The notes beneath the pieces are model-generated. The model saw only the letters and a list, made by a program, of their open reading frames with translations. It made no database searches and was not told the origin of the DNA. Shown one piece after another: positions 25,604-33,873 of a DNA stretch of 64,000 bases. The stretch lies in NCBI RefSeq assembly GCF_042649125.1, contig NZ_JBHRYQ010000001.1, positions 2,294,001 to 2,358,000 of the forward strand. Direction: 5' to 3'. The DNA comes from Leadbetterella lacunae. Lineage in GTDB: Bacteria; Bacteroidota; Bacteroidia; Cytophagales; Spirosomataceae. Position numbers and translations under genes: made by a program. Position 1 is the stretch's first letter. The number at the start of each line of letters is the position of its first letter.

Positions 25604-26644
25604 ATGAAAGGTCAAGGTGCGGTTAGTAATGTAAAAAACAAGTTTGAATCGCAAGAGGTTTTTGCGGCTTGGCAAGACGAATGGGAGCCCGACGATAAAA
25701 AACATAAAACCGAACTAAGGCCGATAGTTTCTAAAACAATTGTAAACGAAGTTAAAAGTACCGACCTTCCTTTTATTTATTCACTAAATCCATACCAAGG
25801 TTGCGAACACGGCTGTAGTTACTGTTTTGCTAGGCCTACCCACGAATATTGGTCGCTAAATGCAGGCGTAGATTTCGAAAGAAAAATATTGTACAAACCC
25901 GATGCCGCCAAGCTTTTAGAAGCACTTTTCAGAAAAAAAAACTACAAACCCAGCACCATTTCCATTTCAGGTAATACAGACTGCTACCAACCCGCCGAAC
26001 GTAAACTTGAGCTTACTAGAAAAATTTTGGAAGTATGTGTAAAATACAAACACCCAGTAGGCATAATCACCAAAAACGCCTTACTGCTTAGAGACTTAGA
26101 CTTATTACAAGAACTTCAAAAAGACATGCTTATAAGTGTGGCTTTGTCTATCACTACCTTGGATGAAACTTTGAGACAAAAACTAGAACCGCGTACATCG
26201 AGCATAGCCAATAGACTAAAAGCCATGCAGGTTTTGTCTGAACATAATATACCTGTAATCGGGATGATGGCACCGATTATTCCGGGATTAAACTCTCATG
26301 AAATATTGAAAATGGCCGAAGCCTTTAAAAATCATGGAGCAAACGGATTTTCGTATGCATTGGTGAGGCTAAACGATTCGGTGGAGCCCATTTTTTCGGA
26401 ATGGGCACATACACATTACCCAGATAGGGCATCCAAAATTTTGAACCAAATAAAAGAAACACATCAGGGAAAACTGGGAAGCAAAACTCCTATGGAGCGT
26501 ATGCGAGGAACAGGGGCTTTGGCAGAAACTATCAGACAAGAAGCGGCATTGGCGAAGCTAAAATTCTTCCCTGATTTTTCTTTTCCAAAACTCAGTACTG
26601 AAGCATTTGAAAAAAACAGAAACCCACAGCTAAGTTTATTTTAA
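25604..26644 (+). CDS. PA0069-family radical SAM protein
   Basis: 346 residues. The radical SAM cluster motif is C67-E-H-G-C71-S-Y-C74, preceded by the family motif LPFIYSLNPYQG. Further matches to the PA0069/spore-photoproduct-lyase-like group are ISGNTDCYQPAERKL, GIITKNALLLRDLDLL and GFSYALVRLN. The iron-sulfur cluster generates a 5'-deoxyadenosyl radical; the substrate of this group has not been defined. It ends two bases from the convergent LytTR regulator gene. Confidence 0.9.
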   Translation: MKGQGAVSNVKNKFESQEVFAAWQDEWEPDDKKHKTELRPIVSKTIVNEVKSTDLPFIYSLNPYQGCEHGCSYCFARPTHEYWSLNAGVDFERKILYKPDAAKLLEALFRKKNYKPSTISISGNTDCYQPAERKLELTRKILEVCVKYKHPVGIITKNALLLRDLDLLQELQKDMLISVALSITTLDETLRQKLEPRTSSIANRLKAMQVLSEHNIPVIGMMAPIIPGLNSHEILKMAEAFKNHGANGFSYALVRLNDSVEPIFSEWAHTHYPDRASKILNQIKETHQGKLGSKTPMERMRGTGALAETIRQEAALAKLKFFPDFSFPKLSTEAFEKNRNPQLSLF

Positions 26645-26646
26645 AA

Positions 26647-27384
26647 TTACCAACCCAAGGCGTCTTTTAGTTCCTTATAGCCTGATTTACTTATGGTTAG
26701 CTTAGCTCCATTTTTCATAAGAGCCACATATGAGCTTTTTTCATAGAGCTCTAGTTTGAGGATTTGCTCCGAATTTACCAAATATGAGCGGTGAATTCTG
26801 ATAAAATGAGCCGGCAGTTGCTGCTCAAACTCTTTCATGGTTTTTTGTTTTAGGTGCTTGGCCTTTTCGGTGTGAATCCAAACATAGTCGCCGTCCGTTT
26901 CTAGATACATGATTTCTTCAAAAGGAATCACTTCTATCTTGGTTCCGTTTTTTACCACCACCCTTTCCAAAACCTTATCAGGCTGATTCAGCAGCTTTGC
27001 TATATCTTCTTTGGTGTCGCTTTTTTCAGCAAACTTTGCTTTTACTTTTTCTAATGTTTTCAAAAAACGGTCTTTCGAAAAAGGCTTTAGCAAATAATCG
27101 ATCGCGTTTTTCTCAAAAGCCGCTATGGCATATTGATCATACGCCGTAGAAAACACCACAATCGGTGGGTTTTCGATAAGCTCAAGCATCTCTAAGCCAG
27201 TGATTTTGGGCATTTGGATATCCAAAAATATCACATCGGGTTTTAGCTCCTGAATCATTTTCATGGCCTGAAAACCATCTTCGGCTTCACCAATAACCTC
27301 AAAATCGGGGTCTGCTTTTATAAAATTTTGTACCAATGCACGAGCTAACTGCTCGTCGTCTATAAGTAAGGTTTTTATTTTCAT
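26647..27384 (-). CDS. LytTR response regulator
   Basis: 245 residues from the ATG at 27384, which overlaps the kinase stop as ATGA. The receiver domain has D55 in FLDIQMP. The C-terminal LytTR domain is recognisable by IEVIPFEEIMYLETDGDYVWIHT and HFIRIHRSYLVN. Such proteins bind pairs of 9-bp direct repeats about 21-22 bp apart. Last gene of an operon with two LiaF-like proteins and a LytS-type kinase, which suggests an envelope-stress role. Confidence 0.92.
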   Translation of the reverse strand: MKIKTLLIDDEQLARALVQNFIKADPDFEVIGEAEDGFQAMKMIQELKPDVIFLDIQMPKITGLEMLELIENPPIVVFSTAYDQYAIAAFEKNAIDYLLKPFSKDRFLKTLEKVKAKFAEKSDTKEDIAKLLNQPDKVLERVVVKNGTKIEVIPFEEIMYLETDGDYVWIHTEKAKHLKQKTMKEFEQQLPAHFIRIHRSYLVNSEQILKLELYEKSSYVALMKNGAKLTISKSGYKELKDALGW

Positions 27385-28433
27385 GAATTTAATGGAATAT
27401 TTATCCAAACCACAAATTTCTCATCTATGGTTTGGGTCTCAAAAATAGCCAAGTTTTTATAATTTAACCTGAGCCTCTCTTTTATGTTTTTCAGTCCGGT
27501 TTTAGTACCCACTGCATGGTTTTTACCCGATGAATCAAAGGTATTTTCCATGATGAGTTCCAGTCTGTCGTTTTCTATTTTTGTTTTAAACAATATCACT
27601 TCTGGCTTAAGTGAGTTATAGATTCCATGTTTTATGGCATTTTCAAACAGAGTTTGCAACAGCATGCTTGGTACTTCCACTTCAAGCGACTCCGGGTCAA
27701 TCTGCAACTCTACAGATATCTTATTTCCGAACCGAATTTTCTCTATTTCTAAATACGCCTCACACATATCCATTTCTTTCTGAAGCGGCACTTTGTTTAG
27801 CTGTCCATAACCCACCGTATATCTCAAAAAATCCGACAATTTAATAATCATGTCGTGGGCTTTTTCGGGGTCTATAATAGTTAAAGAGCTGATGCTGTTA
27901 AGGCTATTAAAAATAAAATGTGGGTTCATCTGATTCCGAAGCAAGGTCAGTTCGGCTTCTTTGATGGATTGACTAAGCTTACTTTCTATTTCCTTTTTTT
28001 CTATGTACGAATTATAATACTTTAACAAATACACCGATATCACAAAAACGATATAAGCGAAAAACGAAAACGGAATTTTATACGCGATTGCGTTTGAGAT
28101 ATAGTCGTTTATTTCCGAAACTGGAAAGACTAACTTTAGCACCAAATGGATCAAAAACACCCAAGTAGAAGCAAAAACAGCATATAAAAGCACATGATTC
28201 AAAATCAACATAGGCAGCTTTTGATTTTCCCACGACATAAATTTTATTGGGTACCAAAGGCCAATCATTAGCCCCGCCATTATCATATTTTGCCCTAAAA
28301 TATCAACGAAAAGAAACTTCTTATTTGCTGGCGTAAGGTTAGACATGGTAACATAAAATATGAGCCCCATAGCTATCCAAATAGCCAAAAAACGCAACAA
28401 TCTAAACTTCCCCGATAATATTGGATGCTTCAT
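27381..28433 (-). CDS. LytS-type sensor histidine kinase
   Basis: 350 residues with four hydrophobic segments (about 13-30, 48-65, 78-102 and 120-138), then the His_kinase domain: H172 in NQMNPHFIFNSLNSISSL and an N-box LFENAIKHGIYN. This kinase class pairs with LytTR regulators. It lacks a recognisable periplasmic sensory domain, so the signal may come from the membrane or from the upstream LiaF-like proteins. Overlaps the regulator by 4 bp. Confidence 0.92.
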   Translation of the reverse strand: MKHPILSGKFRLLRFLAIWIAMGLIFYVTMSNLTPANKKFLFVDILGQNMIMAGLMIGLWYPIKFMSWENQKLPMLILNHVLLYAVFASTWVFLIHLVLKLVFPVSEINDYISNAIAYKIPFSFFAYIVFVISVYLLKYYNSYIEKKEIESKLSQSIKEAELTLLRNQMNPHFIFNSLNSISSLTIIDPEKAHDMIIKLSDFLRYTVGYGQLNKVPLQKEMDMCEAYLEIEKIRFGNKISVELQIDPESLEVEVPSMLLQTLFENAIKHGIYNSLKPEVILFKTKIENDRLELIMENTFDSSGKNHAVGTKTGLKNIKERLRLNYKNLAIFETQTIDEKFVVWINIPLNS

Positions 28434-28439
28434 CTAGTT

Positions 28440-28904
28440 CTAGTTTCTTTCGATATTTAACCCACCCATAAAAATGGATCCATAAATATGTAAAACTGGA
28501 CCTTCGGCAGGGTTACCTTCTTCTGATTTGTCTTCTACTCCACCCAAAAATGCGGAAGCACCAACGTCTATTCGCATGTCTTTTGGCACTATAACCTTAA
28601 CACCACCCATCATGAGGCTTACATCTAAAACTTGGTCAGAGGCAAGTGTGGCATTCGAAAGGTCAAGCTGAACGCTCCCCATCATGTTATTGATTTCTCC
28701 TCCACCAAAATCTCCGCTGATGCTTTTTTTGCTCCCTCCCATAAAATTATCAATACCTACTCTGCTCCCTTTTCCGTCTGACTCTATTTGAATATGCTCT
28801 TCTTCTTCATTTTTTTCGTCCGCAAAGCTCCCTATCACGCCCAGCACTCCAAAAACCACCATGATGATCACAAAGTATTTCAAAATCTGTCTGCTATTTC
28901 CCAT
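28440..28904 (-). CDS. LiaF-like membrane protein 2
   Basis: 154 residues. One N-terminal hydrophobic helix (YFVIIMVVFGVLGVIGSF), then a beta-helical domain carrying MGG repeats (NFMGGS, NMMGSVQ, LMMGGVKVIVP, FMGGLNIERN) typical of LiaF/cell-wall-active antibiotic response proteins. Related to the next upstream gene but lacking its multi-helix N-terminal region. Six bases before the kinase gene, suggesting regulation of the sensor. Confidence 0.85.
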   Translation of the reverse strand: MGNSRQILKYFVIIMVVFGVLGVIGSFADEKNEEEEHIQIESDGKGSRVGIDNFMGGSKKSISGDFGGGEINNMMGSVQLDLSNATLASDQVLDVSLMMGGVKVIVPKDMRIDVGASAFLGGVEDKSEEGNPAEGPVLHIYGSIFMGGLNIERN

Positions 28905-28948
28905 AGTTTTATATCATTTTTAGTTAAAAAAATCCTTGAATTTTTATT

Positions 28949-29659
28949 TTAAAATCTTTTTATTTCTACACCGCCCATCACTACATTTCCAGTCAAAAAC
29001 AGTTTCTTTTCTTGGTTTACTACAAACTCCGGAAACTTCGTGATTTGGTCGTCTACACCACCCATAATCGGCAGCACGTCTATCTGCACATTCCACTCTT
29101 TGGGTACTTTTAGTTCTAAACCACCCATGAGCAAAAACACATTTAAAACAGCTCCTTCGGCCAGTTGAGCCTCGGTTAGGTCAATTTGTGCTCCGCCCAT
29201 TACGCAGTTTAATTGCCCGCCTTCAAAGTGCTTCGAGAATATTTTCTTGTTGGTTCCGCCCATTATATTGGACTCATTTATGTAGTCAGACTCGTCACCT
29301 TCCGGTCTAAAAATACGTTTTGGTTTATCAAACTTCGGGTTGAAATATTTAAACAAAATCATACCACCAATACCTACCAAAAGCAGCGGCCAAAGTTTAA
29401 AATAGGTAACCGTCTGGGCTTTATTCAAAAAATCAGGAATAAAAAATACCACGGCGATTCCTACCCCTATAATTCCTTCAAAATTCTTGCCTTTCAAAAA
29501 CGCATTGATACCTATTATGAGTGGAATCAGACGCCAAGTGAAAATTTTCACCGGAAAATTAAAATCTAAAAGGCCGAAATTTTTCAAAAGGAAAATACCT
29601 CCGGCTGTTACCAAGAATGTTGCCCAAAAGAGCACTGAGTTTTTATTATCTTTCTTCAT
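28949..29659 (-). CDS. LiaI/LiaF-like membrane protein 1
   Basis: 236 residues. The N-terminal part has about four membrane helices of the LiaI-LiaF-like transmembrane type (residues 8-110), followed by the MGG-repeat domain (NIMGGTNKK, CVMGGAQIDL, LLMGGLELKVP, PIMGGVDDQI, VVMGGVEIKRF). First gene of the four-gene operon. In Gram-positive bacteria LiaF inhibits its sensor kinase under non-stress conditions; an equivalent role here with a LytS kinase is inference. Confidence 0.88.
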   Translation of the reverse strand: MKKDNKNSVLFWATFLVTAGGIFLLKNFGLLDFNFPVKIFTWRLIPLIIGINAFLKGKNFEGIIGVGIAVVFFIPDFLNKAQTVTYFKLWPLLLVGIGGMILFKYFNPKFDKPKRIFRPEGDESDYINESNIMGGTNKKIFSKHFEGGQLNCVMGGAQIDLTEAQLAEGAVLNVFLLMGGLELKVPKEWNVQIDVLPIMGGVDDQITKFPEFVVNQEKKLFLTGNVVMGGVEIKRF

Positions 29660-29678
29660 GTTTGTCTTTATTTTTCTT

Positions 29679-29686
29679 CAAATTTA
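29679..29686 (-). promoter_or_regulatory. Putative -7 box of the LiaF/LytTR operon
   Basis: Reads TAAATTTG on the minus strand, about 20 bases before the start codon at 29659. Further upstream, minus-strand ATCGG recurs 21 bases apart (at 29765-29761 and 29744-29740), which is LytTR-like spacing. Confidence 0.35.
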
Positions 29687-29885
29687 AGAGGCTTTTGCCC
29701 CTTCCACTTACAAGTATTCGGTAAGGTTATTTTAAAAGTCCGATGAGTGGTCGTTTTTTACCGATAAACGATTTTGTTCCAAACTCTCGAAGACAGATAA
29801 TAACCATTGGTCTTCTTAAATTTACCTTTCAGTAAACAATTTAACCCTAAAATCATTTTTAAGTAAAGAAATAACTGAGAAATGT

Positions 29886-29893
29886 TATTTTTG
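29886..29893 (+). promoter_or_regulatory. Putative -7 box (TATTTTTG) of the metalloprotease gene
   Basis: TAnnTTTG match, 50 bases before the ATG at 29944; no convincing -33 element. Confidence 0.35.
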
Positions 29894-29943
29894 ATGTCTT
29901 ATTCATCAGTACAAACGGTTAATAACACTTTAAACTAATCTTA

Positions 29944-32514
29944 ATGAAAAAAATCTCTCTAATAGCGGGTCTCACAATCTGCGTATTGTTTGGTGCTCAG
30001 GCCCAACGAAAAAAGAAAAACAAAGAGCCAGAAAAAACTGTGGCAGAAGCTCCCAAAAAGGCAGAAGCTCCGAAAAAACCTGAAGTAAAAAAAGGTCCTA
30101 AGCCTTACAAAGAAGTTATTGACAGCACCGCGGTAACTCAGAAAGGATTAATGACGGTTCACAAACTAGACGACAAGTACATGTTTGAGATTCCGGACAG
30201 CTTAATCGGAAGAGAAATAATGGCGATTACGCGTTTTTCTAAAACTGCTGCCGGTGGCGGTATTTTTGGAGGAGAAGAAGTAAACCGTCAGGTAGTGAGA
30301 TGGGAAAAAGGCCAAAACGACAACCTTCTTTTGCGTTCTATCACCTATGTAATAATGTCGCCGGATAGCACCAAGCCTATGGCACAGGCCGTTAAAAACT
30401 CAAGTTCTGATCCAATTATCGGAAATTTTGAAATAAAAGCTTACAAAAAAGACAGCAGCGGTAAAGTTAAGACAGCATACGTTATTGACGTTACTAGCAC
30501 CTTTGACGCCGACATGCAAACTTTCTCTTTGGACCCAATACGTAAGCAGTTGCTTAACATCGTAAGTTTCCAAAAAGACAAATCGTTTATTCAGAAAATA
30601 AGCACTTACCCAATAAACACGGAGATTAGAACGGTAAAAACATTTGCTACTACACCTCCAAGAATCTCCCTAACCCCAATGCCGCAAATCGGCAGAAACC
30701 TTCCGTCGGCACTCGATGCGGGTGTGGTAACTATGGAGTTTAACACGTCTATGATTTTGCTTCCAAAAGTACCGATGCGTAAACGTGAGTTTGATGCTCG
30801 TGTAGGATATTTTGCAAATGAGTACGATGTATTTGAGGAAGAGTCTCAAAAATCTAAAACAGACGTTTTTGCGGTTAGATGGAAACTAGAGCCGAAGTCA
30901 AAAGCGGATGCTTTGAAACAAAAAAATGGAGAATTGATTGAGCCATTGAAGCCAATCGTTTACTATATAGACCCTGCTACGCCCGATAAATGGAAAAAAT
31001 ACATAAAAGCGGGTATCGATGATTGGAAAGTGGCATTTGAAAGTGCTGGTTGGAAAAACGCCATCAGTGGCGAATACTGGCCAGAAAAAGACTCTACAAT
31101 GAGCCTGGAAGATGCGAGATTCTCGGTAGTGAGATATTTTGCAGCAGATATTCAAAATGCTTACGGACCAAACGTACACGATCCACGCTCGGGCGAAATT
31201 ATCGAGAGTCACATCGGTTGGTATCACAATATCATGAGCTTATTGCGAAATTGGTATATGATTCAAACTGCGGCGGTAGACCCTGCGGCTAGAAACAAGC
31301 AGTTTAGCGACGAGCTAATGGGCGAATTGATTCGTTTTGTGTCTTCGCACGAAGTGGGCCACACCCTTGGCTTGAGACATAACATGGGAGCGAGTTCGGC
31401 TACGCCTGTAGAAAAACTGAGAGACCCTGAGTTCCAAAGAGTAAACGGACATACCTCTTCTATAATGGACTACGCCAGATTTAACTATGTGGCCCAACCA
31501 GAAGACGGCGTGAAAGATTTCTTCCCAAGAATAGGCGACTACGACAAATGGGCCATTAAGTGGGGATATAGCTATTTTGCCGACGCAAAATCTGCGGACG
31601 AAGAGAAGGCCACATTGAACGAAATGACCAAAGAAGCTTACAAGAACCGTAGACTTTGGTTTGGTACTGAAATAAGCCCATATGACCCAAGATACCAAAC
31701 AGAAGACATCGGCGACAACGCCATGAAGGCCTCTGAATACGGTATTAAAAACCTTAAGCGTATTTTACCAAACCTAGTTACCTGGTCGAAAGAAAACGGA
31801 GAAAGTTACAGTGAGTTAGATGAGCTTTACACGCAATTGGTAGGACAATACAGACGCTACATGGGCCATGTTATTAAAAACGTAGGTGGTATCTATGATT
31901 CTCCAAAAACGTATGACATGACCGGCGACCAGTTTGAGATTGTACCAAAAGCTACGCAAAAAGAAGCAGTTGCATTCTTAAACACGCAGTTGTTTGACAC
32001 ACCTACATGGATGTTAGACCAAAACGTATTGGCTAAAATCAAGCCTGAAAATGGTGTTGAGGCACTTAAATCTATCCAAGACTATGCCCTTTCGAGCCTT
32101 TTGGCTGGCGACAGATTGGTAAGACTTACAGAGGCTTCTTCTATGAGTGCAGCTAACTACAGTGTAGACGACCTGATGTCAGACCTTAAGTCGGGCATAT
32201 TTGCTGAGCTTCGCGGAAAATCAAGTATTGACATTACAAGACGTAACTTACAAAAAGTATATGTAGACAAACTAATAGACATGCTTAAGCCTGGCAAAGC
32301 CATGGTTAGGTCTATTCCGGTTGGGGTTACGTATGGTTTCAATACACGTACGGTTAACTTAGAAGAAACTGACATTCCTTCTATAGCGAGAGGTATATTG
32401 ACTTCGCTAAAAGGCGAACTAAGTGCTTCTTCAGCAAGAATGACAGACAAAGTAAGCAAATACCATGTGCAAGACTTGGTGGCTCGTATCAACGACGCCT
32501 TCGAGAAAAAATAA
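29944..32514 (+). CDS. Large zinc metalloprotease (DUF5117/DUF5118 type)
   Basis: 856 residues with a signal peptide ending in AQAQ. A charged Lys/Glu/Pro-rich stretch (22-58) precedes DUF5118/DUF5117-like regions. The metzincin-like zinc site is H469-E-V-G-H473-T-L-G-L-R-H479, with a downstream Met turn candidate (SSIMDYAR). Common in Bacteroidota as an exported or outer-membrane-associated protease; natural substrates are unknown. Monocistronic, ending in a strong terminator. Confidence 0.9.
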   Translation: MKKISLIAGLTICVLFGAQAQRKKKNKEPEKTVAEAPKKAEAPKKPEVKKGPKPYKEVIDSTAVTQKGLMTVHKLDDKYMFEIPDSLIGREIMAITRFSKTAAGGGIFGGEEVNRQVVRWEKGQNDNLLLRSITYVIMSPDSTKPMAQAVKNSSSDPIIGNFEIKAYKKDSSGKVKTAYVIDVTSTFDADMQTFSLDPIRKQLLNIVSFQKDKSFIQKISTYPINTEIRTVKTFATTPPRISLTPMPQIGRNLPSALDAGVVTMEFNTSMILLPKVPMRKREFDARVGYFANEYDVFEEESQKSKTDVFAVRWKLEPKSKADALKQKNGELIEPLKPIVYYIDPATPDKWKKYIKAGIDDWKVAFESAGWKNAISGEYWPEKDSTMSLEDARFSVVRYFAADIQNAYGPNVHDPRSGEIIESHIGWYHNIMSLLRNWYMIQTAAVDPAARNKQFSDELMGELIRFVSSHEVGHTLGLRHNMGASSATPVEKLRDPEFQRVNGHTSSIMDYARFNYVAQPEDGVKDFFPRIGDYDKWAIKWGYSYFADAKSADEEKATLNEMTKEAYKNRRLWFGTEISPYDPRYQTEDIGDNAMKASEYGIKNLKRILPNLVTWSKENGESYSELDELYTQLVGQYRRYMGHVIKNVGGIYDSPKTYDMTGDQFEIVPKATQKEAVAFLNTQLFDTPTWMLDQNVLAKIKPENGVEALKSIQDYALSSLLAGDRLVRLTEASSMSAANYSVDDLMSDLKSGIFAELRGKSSIDITRRNLQKVYVDKLIDMLKPGKAMVRSIPVGVTYGFNTRTVNLEETDIPSIARGILTSLKGELSASSARMTDKVSKYHVQDLVARINDAFEKK

Positions 32515-32533
32515 TAATTTAAGGAGTTCTTTT

Positions 32534-32571
32534 AAAGGCCTGCATCGAAATCTCGGTGCAGGCCTTTTTTT
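32534..32571 (+). terminator. Rho-independent terminator
   Basis: Perfect 11-bp stem AAAGGCCTGCA/TGCAGGCCTTT with a 12-base loop and T tract, 19 bases after the metalloprotease stop. Confidence 0.9.
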
Positions 32572-32615
32572 GTGTTTATAGCAATCTGCAAAAATCCATT
32601 TCACACGCTTTTTTG

Positions 32616-32646
32616 AGTTTATCCCACAGTTTTGCTAGTTCGTCAC
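32616..32646 (+). promoter_or_regulatory. Candidate LytTR operator A
   Basis: Direct repeat AGTTTATC (32616) and AGTTCGTC (32637), 21 bp apart start to start. The second repeat starts exactly 39 bases before the -7 TA at 32676. Identical spacing to the operator at 33286-33318. LytTR proteins bind this sort of two-turn direct repeat. Confidence 0.65.
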
Positions 32647-32675
32647 TTTCGTTTTCAGGTGCCGCCTGGTGGCTA

Positions 32676-32683
32676 TACTTTTG
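32676..32683 (+). promoter_or_regulatory. Putative -7 box (TACTTTTG) of the lipoprotein pair
   Basis: TAnnTTTG match 39 bases before the ATG at 32723. No -33 TTTG is visible at the usual distance, as expected for an activator-dependent promoter. Confidence 0.5.
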
Positions 32684-32722
32684 AATCATCAAAGCGAAAC
32701 AAATACATTAAAAATTAAAATT

Positions 32723-32980
32723 ATGAAAGCATTAAAAATCACAGCAGCAGTTTTAGTTACCATCCTTTCATTGGCATCGTGCGAAAGCGAAAATATTATG
32801 CCAAACAACGAACTAAACCCGACTACGGAGTTTGCAATAAACGAAAATTATAACACGCTAAGCCCTAGAAACCCTGACATGATACCGACCAAACAAAGCA
32901 CTGAACAGACCATTGAAAACAATGACCCAAAAGTGGAGGAGGCTCAAGCAACCGCAGACAGACGCTCACTTAATAAATAA
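32723..32980 (+). CDS. Small lipoprotein, paralogue 1
   Basis: 85 residues with lipobox LASC (Cys about 20) directly followed by ESENIMPNN. The mature part is low in complexity and rich in Asn, Thr and Pro. The start at 32723 follows the -7 box. The first 86 bases differ from the gene at 33020 at only six positions, while the rest has diverged. Probably in one operon with it (39-base gap). Function unknown; promoter carries a LytTR-type direct repeat. Confidence 0.72.
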   Translation: MKALKITAAVLVTILSLASCESENIMPNNELNPTTEFAINENYNTLSPRNPDMIPTKQSTEQTIENNDPKVEEAQATADRRSLNK

Positions 32981-33019
32981 TACAATCATTAATACAATCA
33001 CATTTAAACACTTACAAAT

Positions 33020-33271
33020 ATGAAATCTTTAAAAATAACAGCAGCAGTTTTAGTTACTATTCTTTCATTGGCATCGTGCGAAAGCGAAAATATTATGCCG
33101 AACAATCAGATAACACCTAAAACCGAAAATATCACAAACAGCCATGAATTAACCCAAAAACCTGGCAGAGGAGACTTCACAAGTACCGAGAGCCAAGACC
33201 AACCCACTTTAAACAACCCATCGCTACCTGTAGAAACCTTTTCTGTTACTGATAAACACCCCACTTTATAA
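33020..33271 (+). CDS. Small lipoprotein, paralogue 2
   Basis: 83 residues with the same leader and lipobox as the upstream gene (KITAAVLVTILSLASCESE). The C-terminal two thirds differs and contains no recognised domain. A LytTR-type direct repeat starts 15 bases after its stop. Product of local duplication; function unknown. Confidence 0.72.
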   Translation: MKSLKITAAVLVTILSLASCESENIMPNNQITPKTENITNSHELTQKPGRGDFTSTESQDQPTLNNPSLPVETFSVTDKHPTL

Positions 33272-33285
33272 AACATACTTGGGAT

Positions 33286-33318
33286 AGTTCGTCACGCGAA
33301 AAGGCGAGTTCGTCCCAC
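33286..33318 (+). promoter_or_regulatory. Candidate LytTR operator B
   Basis: Two AGTTCGTC repeats, at 33286-33293 and 33307-33314, 21 bp apart. The second begins 39 bases before the -7 box at 33346, as in operator A. The operon it precedes encodes a LytTR regulator, so autoregulation is likely. Confidence 0.7.
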
Positions 33319-33345
33319 TTATTAGAAACTTATCATTAATAAAAA

Positions 33346-33353
33346 TAAATTTG
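33346..33353 (+). promoter_or_regulatory. Putative -7 box (TAAATTTG) of the LytS/LytTR operon
   Basis: TAnnTTTG match, 25 bases before the ATG at 33379; 39 bases after the start of the second operator repeat. Confidence 0.5.
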
Positions 33354-33378
33354 AATTATAAACTAAACAAATAACAAC

Positions 33379-33852
33379 ATGAACTTATTAACTATCACCC
33401 TTCCAAACCAAGACGTAATCAATGTTTCAAATGATTTTTTCGGAGAAGAAACCATAACATTTAACGATAAAATAGTTTCGCAAAAGAAAACCTTCTGGGG
33501 AGGCAAACATAGTTTTACTATTAACGAAAACGGAGAAAACAAAGACTACCGCCTCGATATAAAAATGGACTTACTAGGCCGCATTTATATTAAACTCATA
33601 GAAAACGAAAAAGAAATTTACAACGACAAGGCCCAAAAAACCAATCAAAATCTAGGTGCTTCGCTATTTATGTTTGTCGTTGGTATCGTATTTGGGTTTA
33701 CGGTGGTGTATTTACTCAAACAAGAAAGTGTTGCATTAAAACTTGGTGCTTTTATAGCTTTATTGATAGGCTTATATTTATTTGCGAACAAATATTTCAA
33801 AAAACCTGACACTACCAAAAACGTTTGCCATCAAAACATCACAATAAAGTAA
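33379..33852 (+). CDS. Membrane protein of unknown function in LytTR operon
   Basis: 157 residues. The N-terminal 85 residues look soluble and beta-rich (NDFFGEETITFNDKIVSQKKTF), followed by two membrane helices (LGASLFMFVVGIVFGFTVVYLL and LGAFIALLIGLYLFA). No known family recognised. First gene of the operon with the LytS-type kinase and LytTR regulator (21-base gap to the kinase), so a sensing or accessory role is plausible. Confidence 0.65.
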   Translation: MNLLTITLPNQDVINVSNDFFGEETITFNDKIVSQKKTFWGGKHSFTINENGENKDYRLDIKMDLLGRIYIKLIENEKEIYNDKAQKTNQNLGASLFMFVVGIVFGFTVVYLLKQESVALKLGAFIALLIGLYLFANKYFKKPDTTKNVCHQNITIK

Positions 33853-33873
33853 AAAGCCCTATTAATTTTCGAC

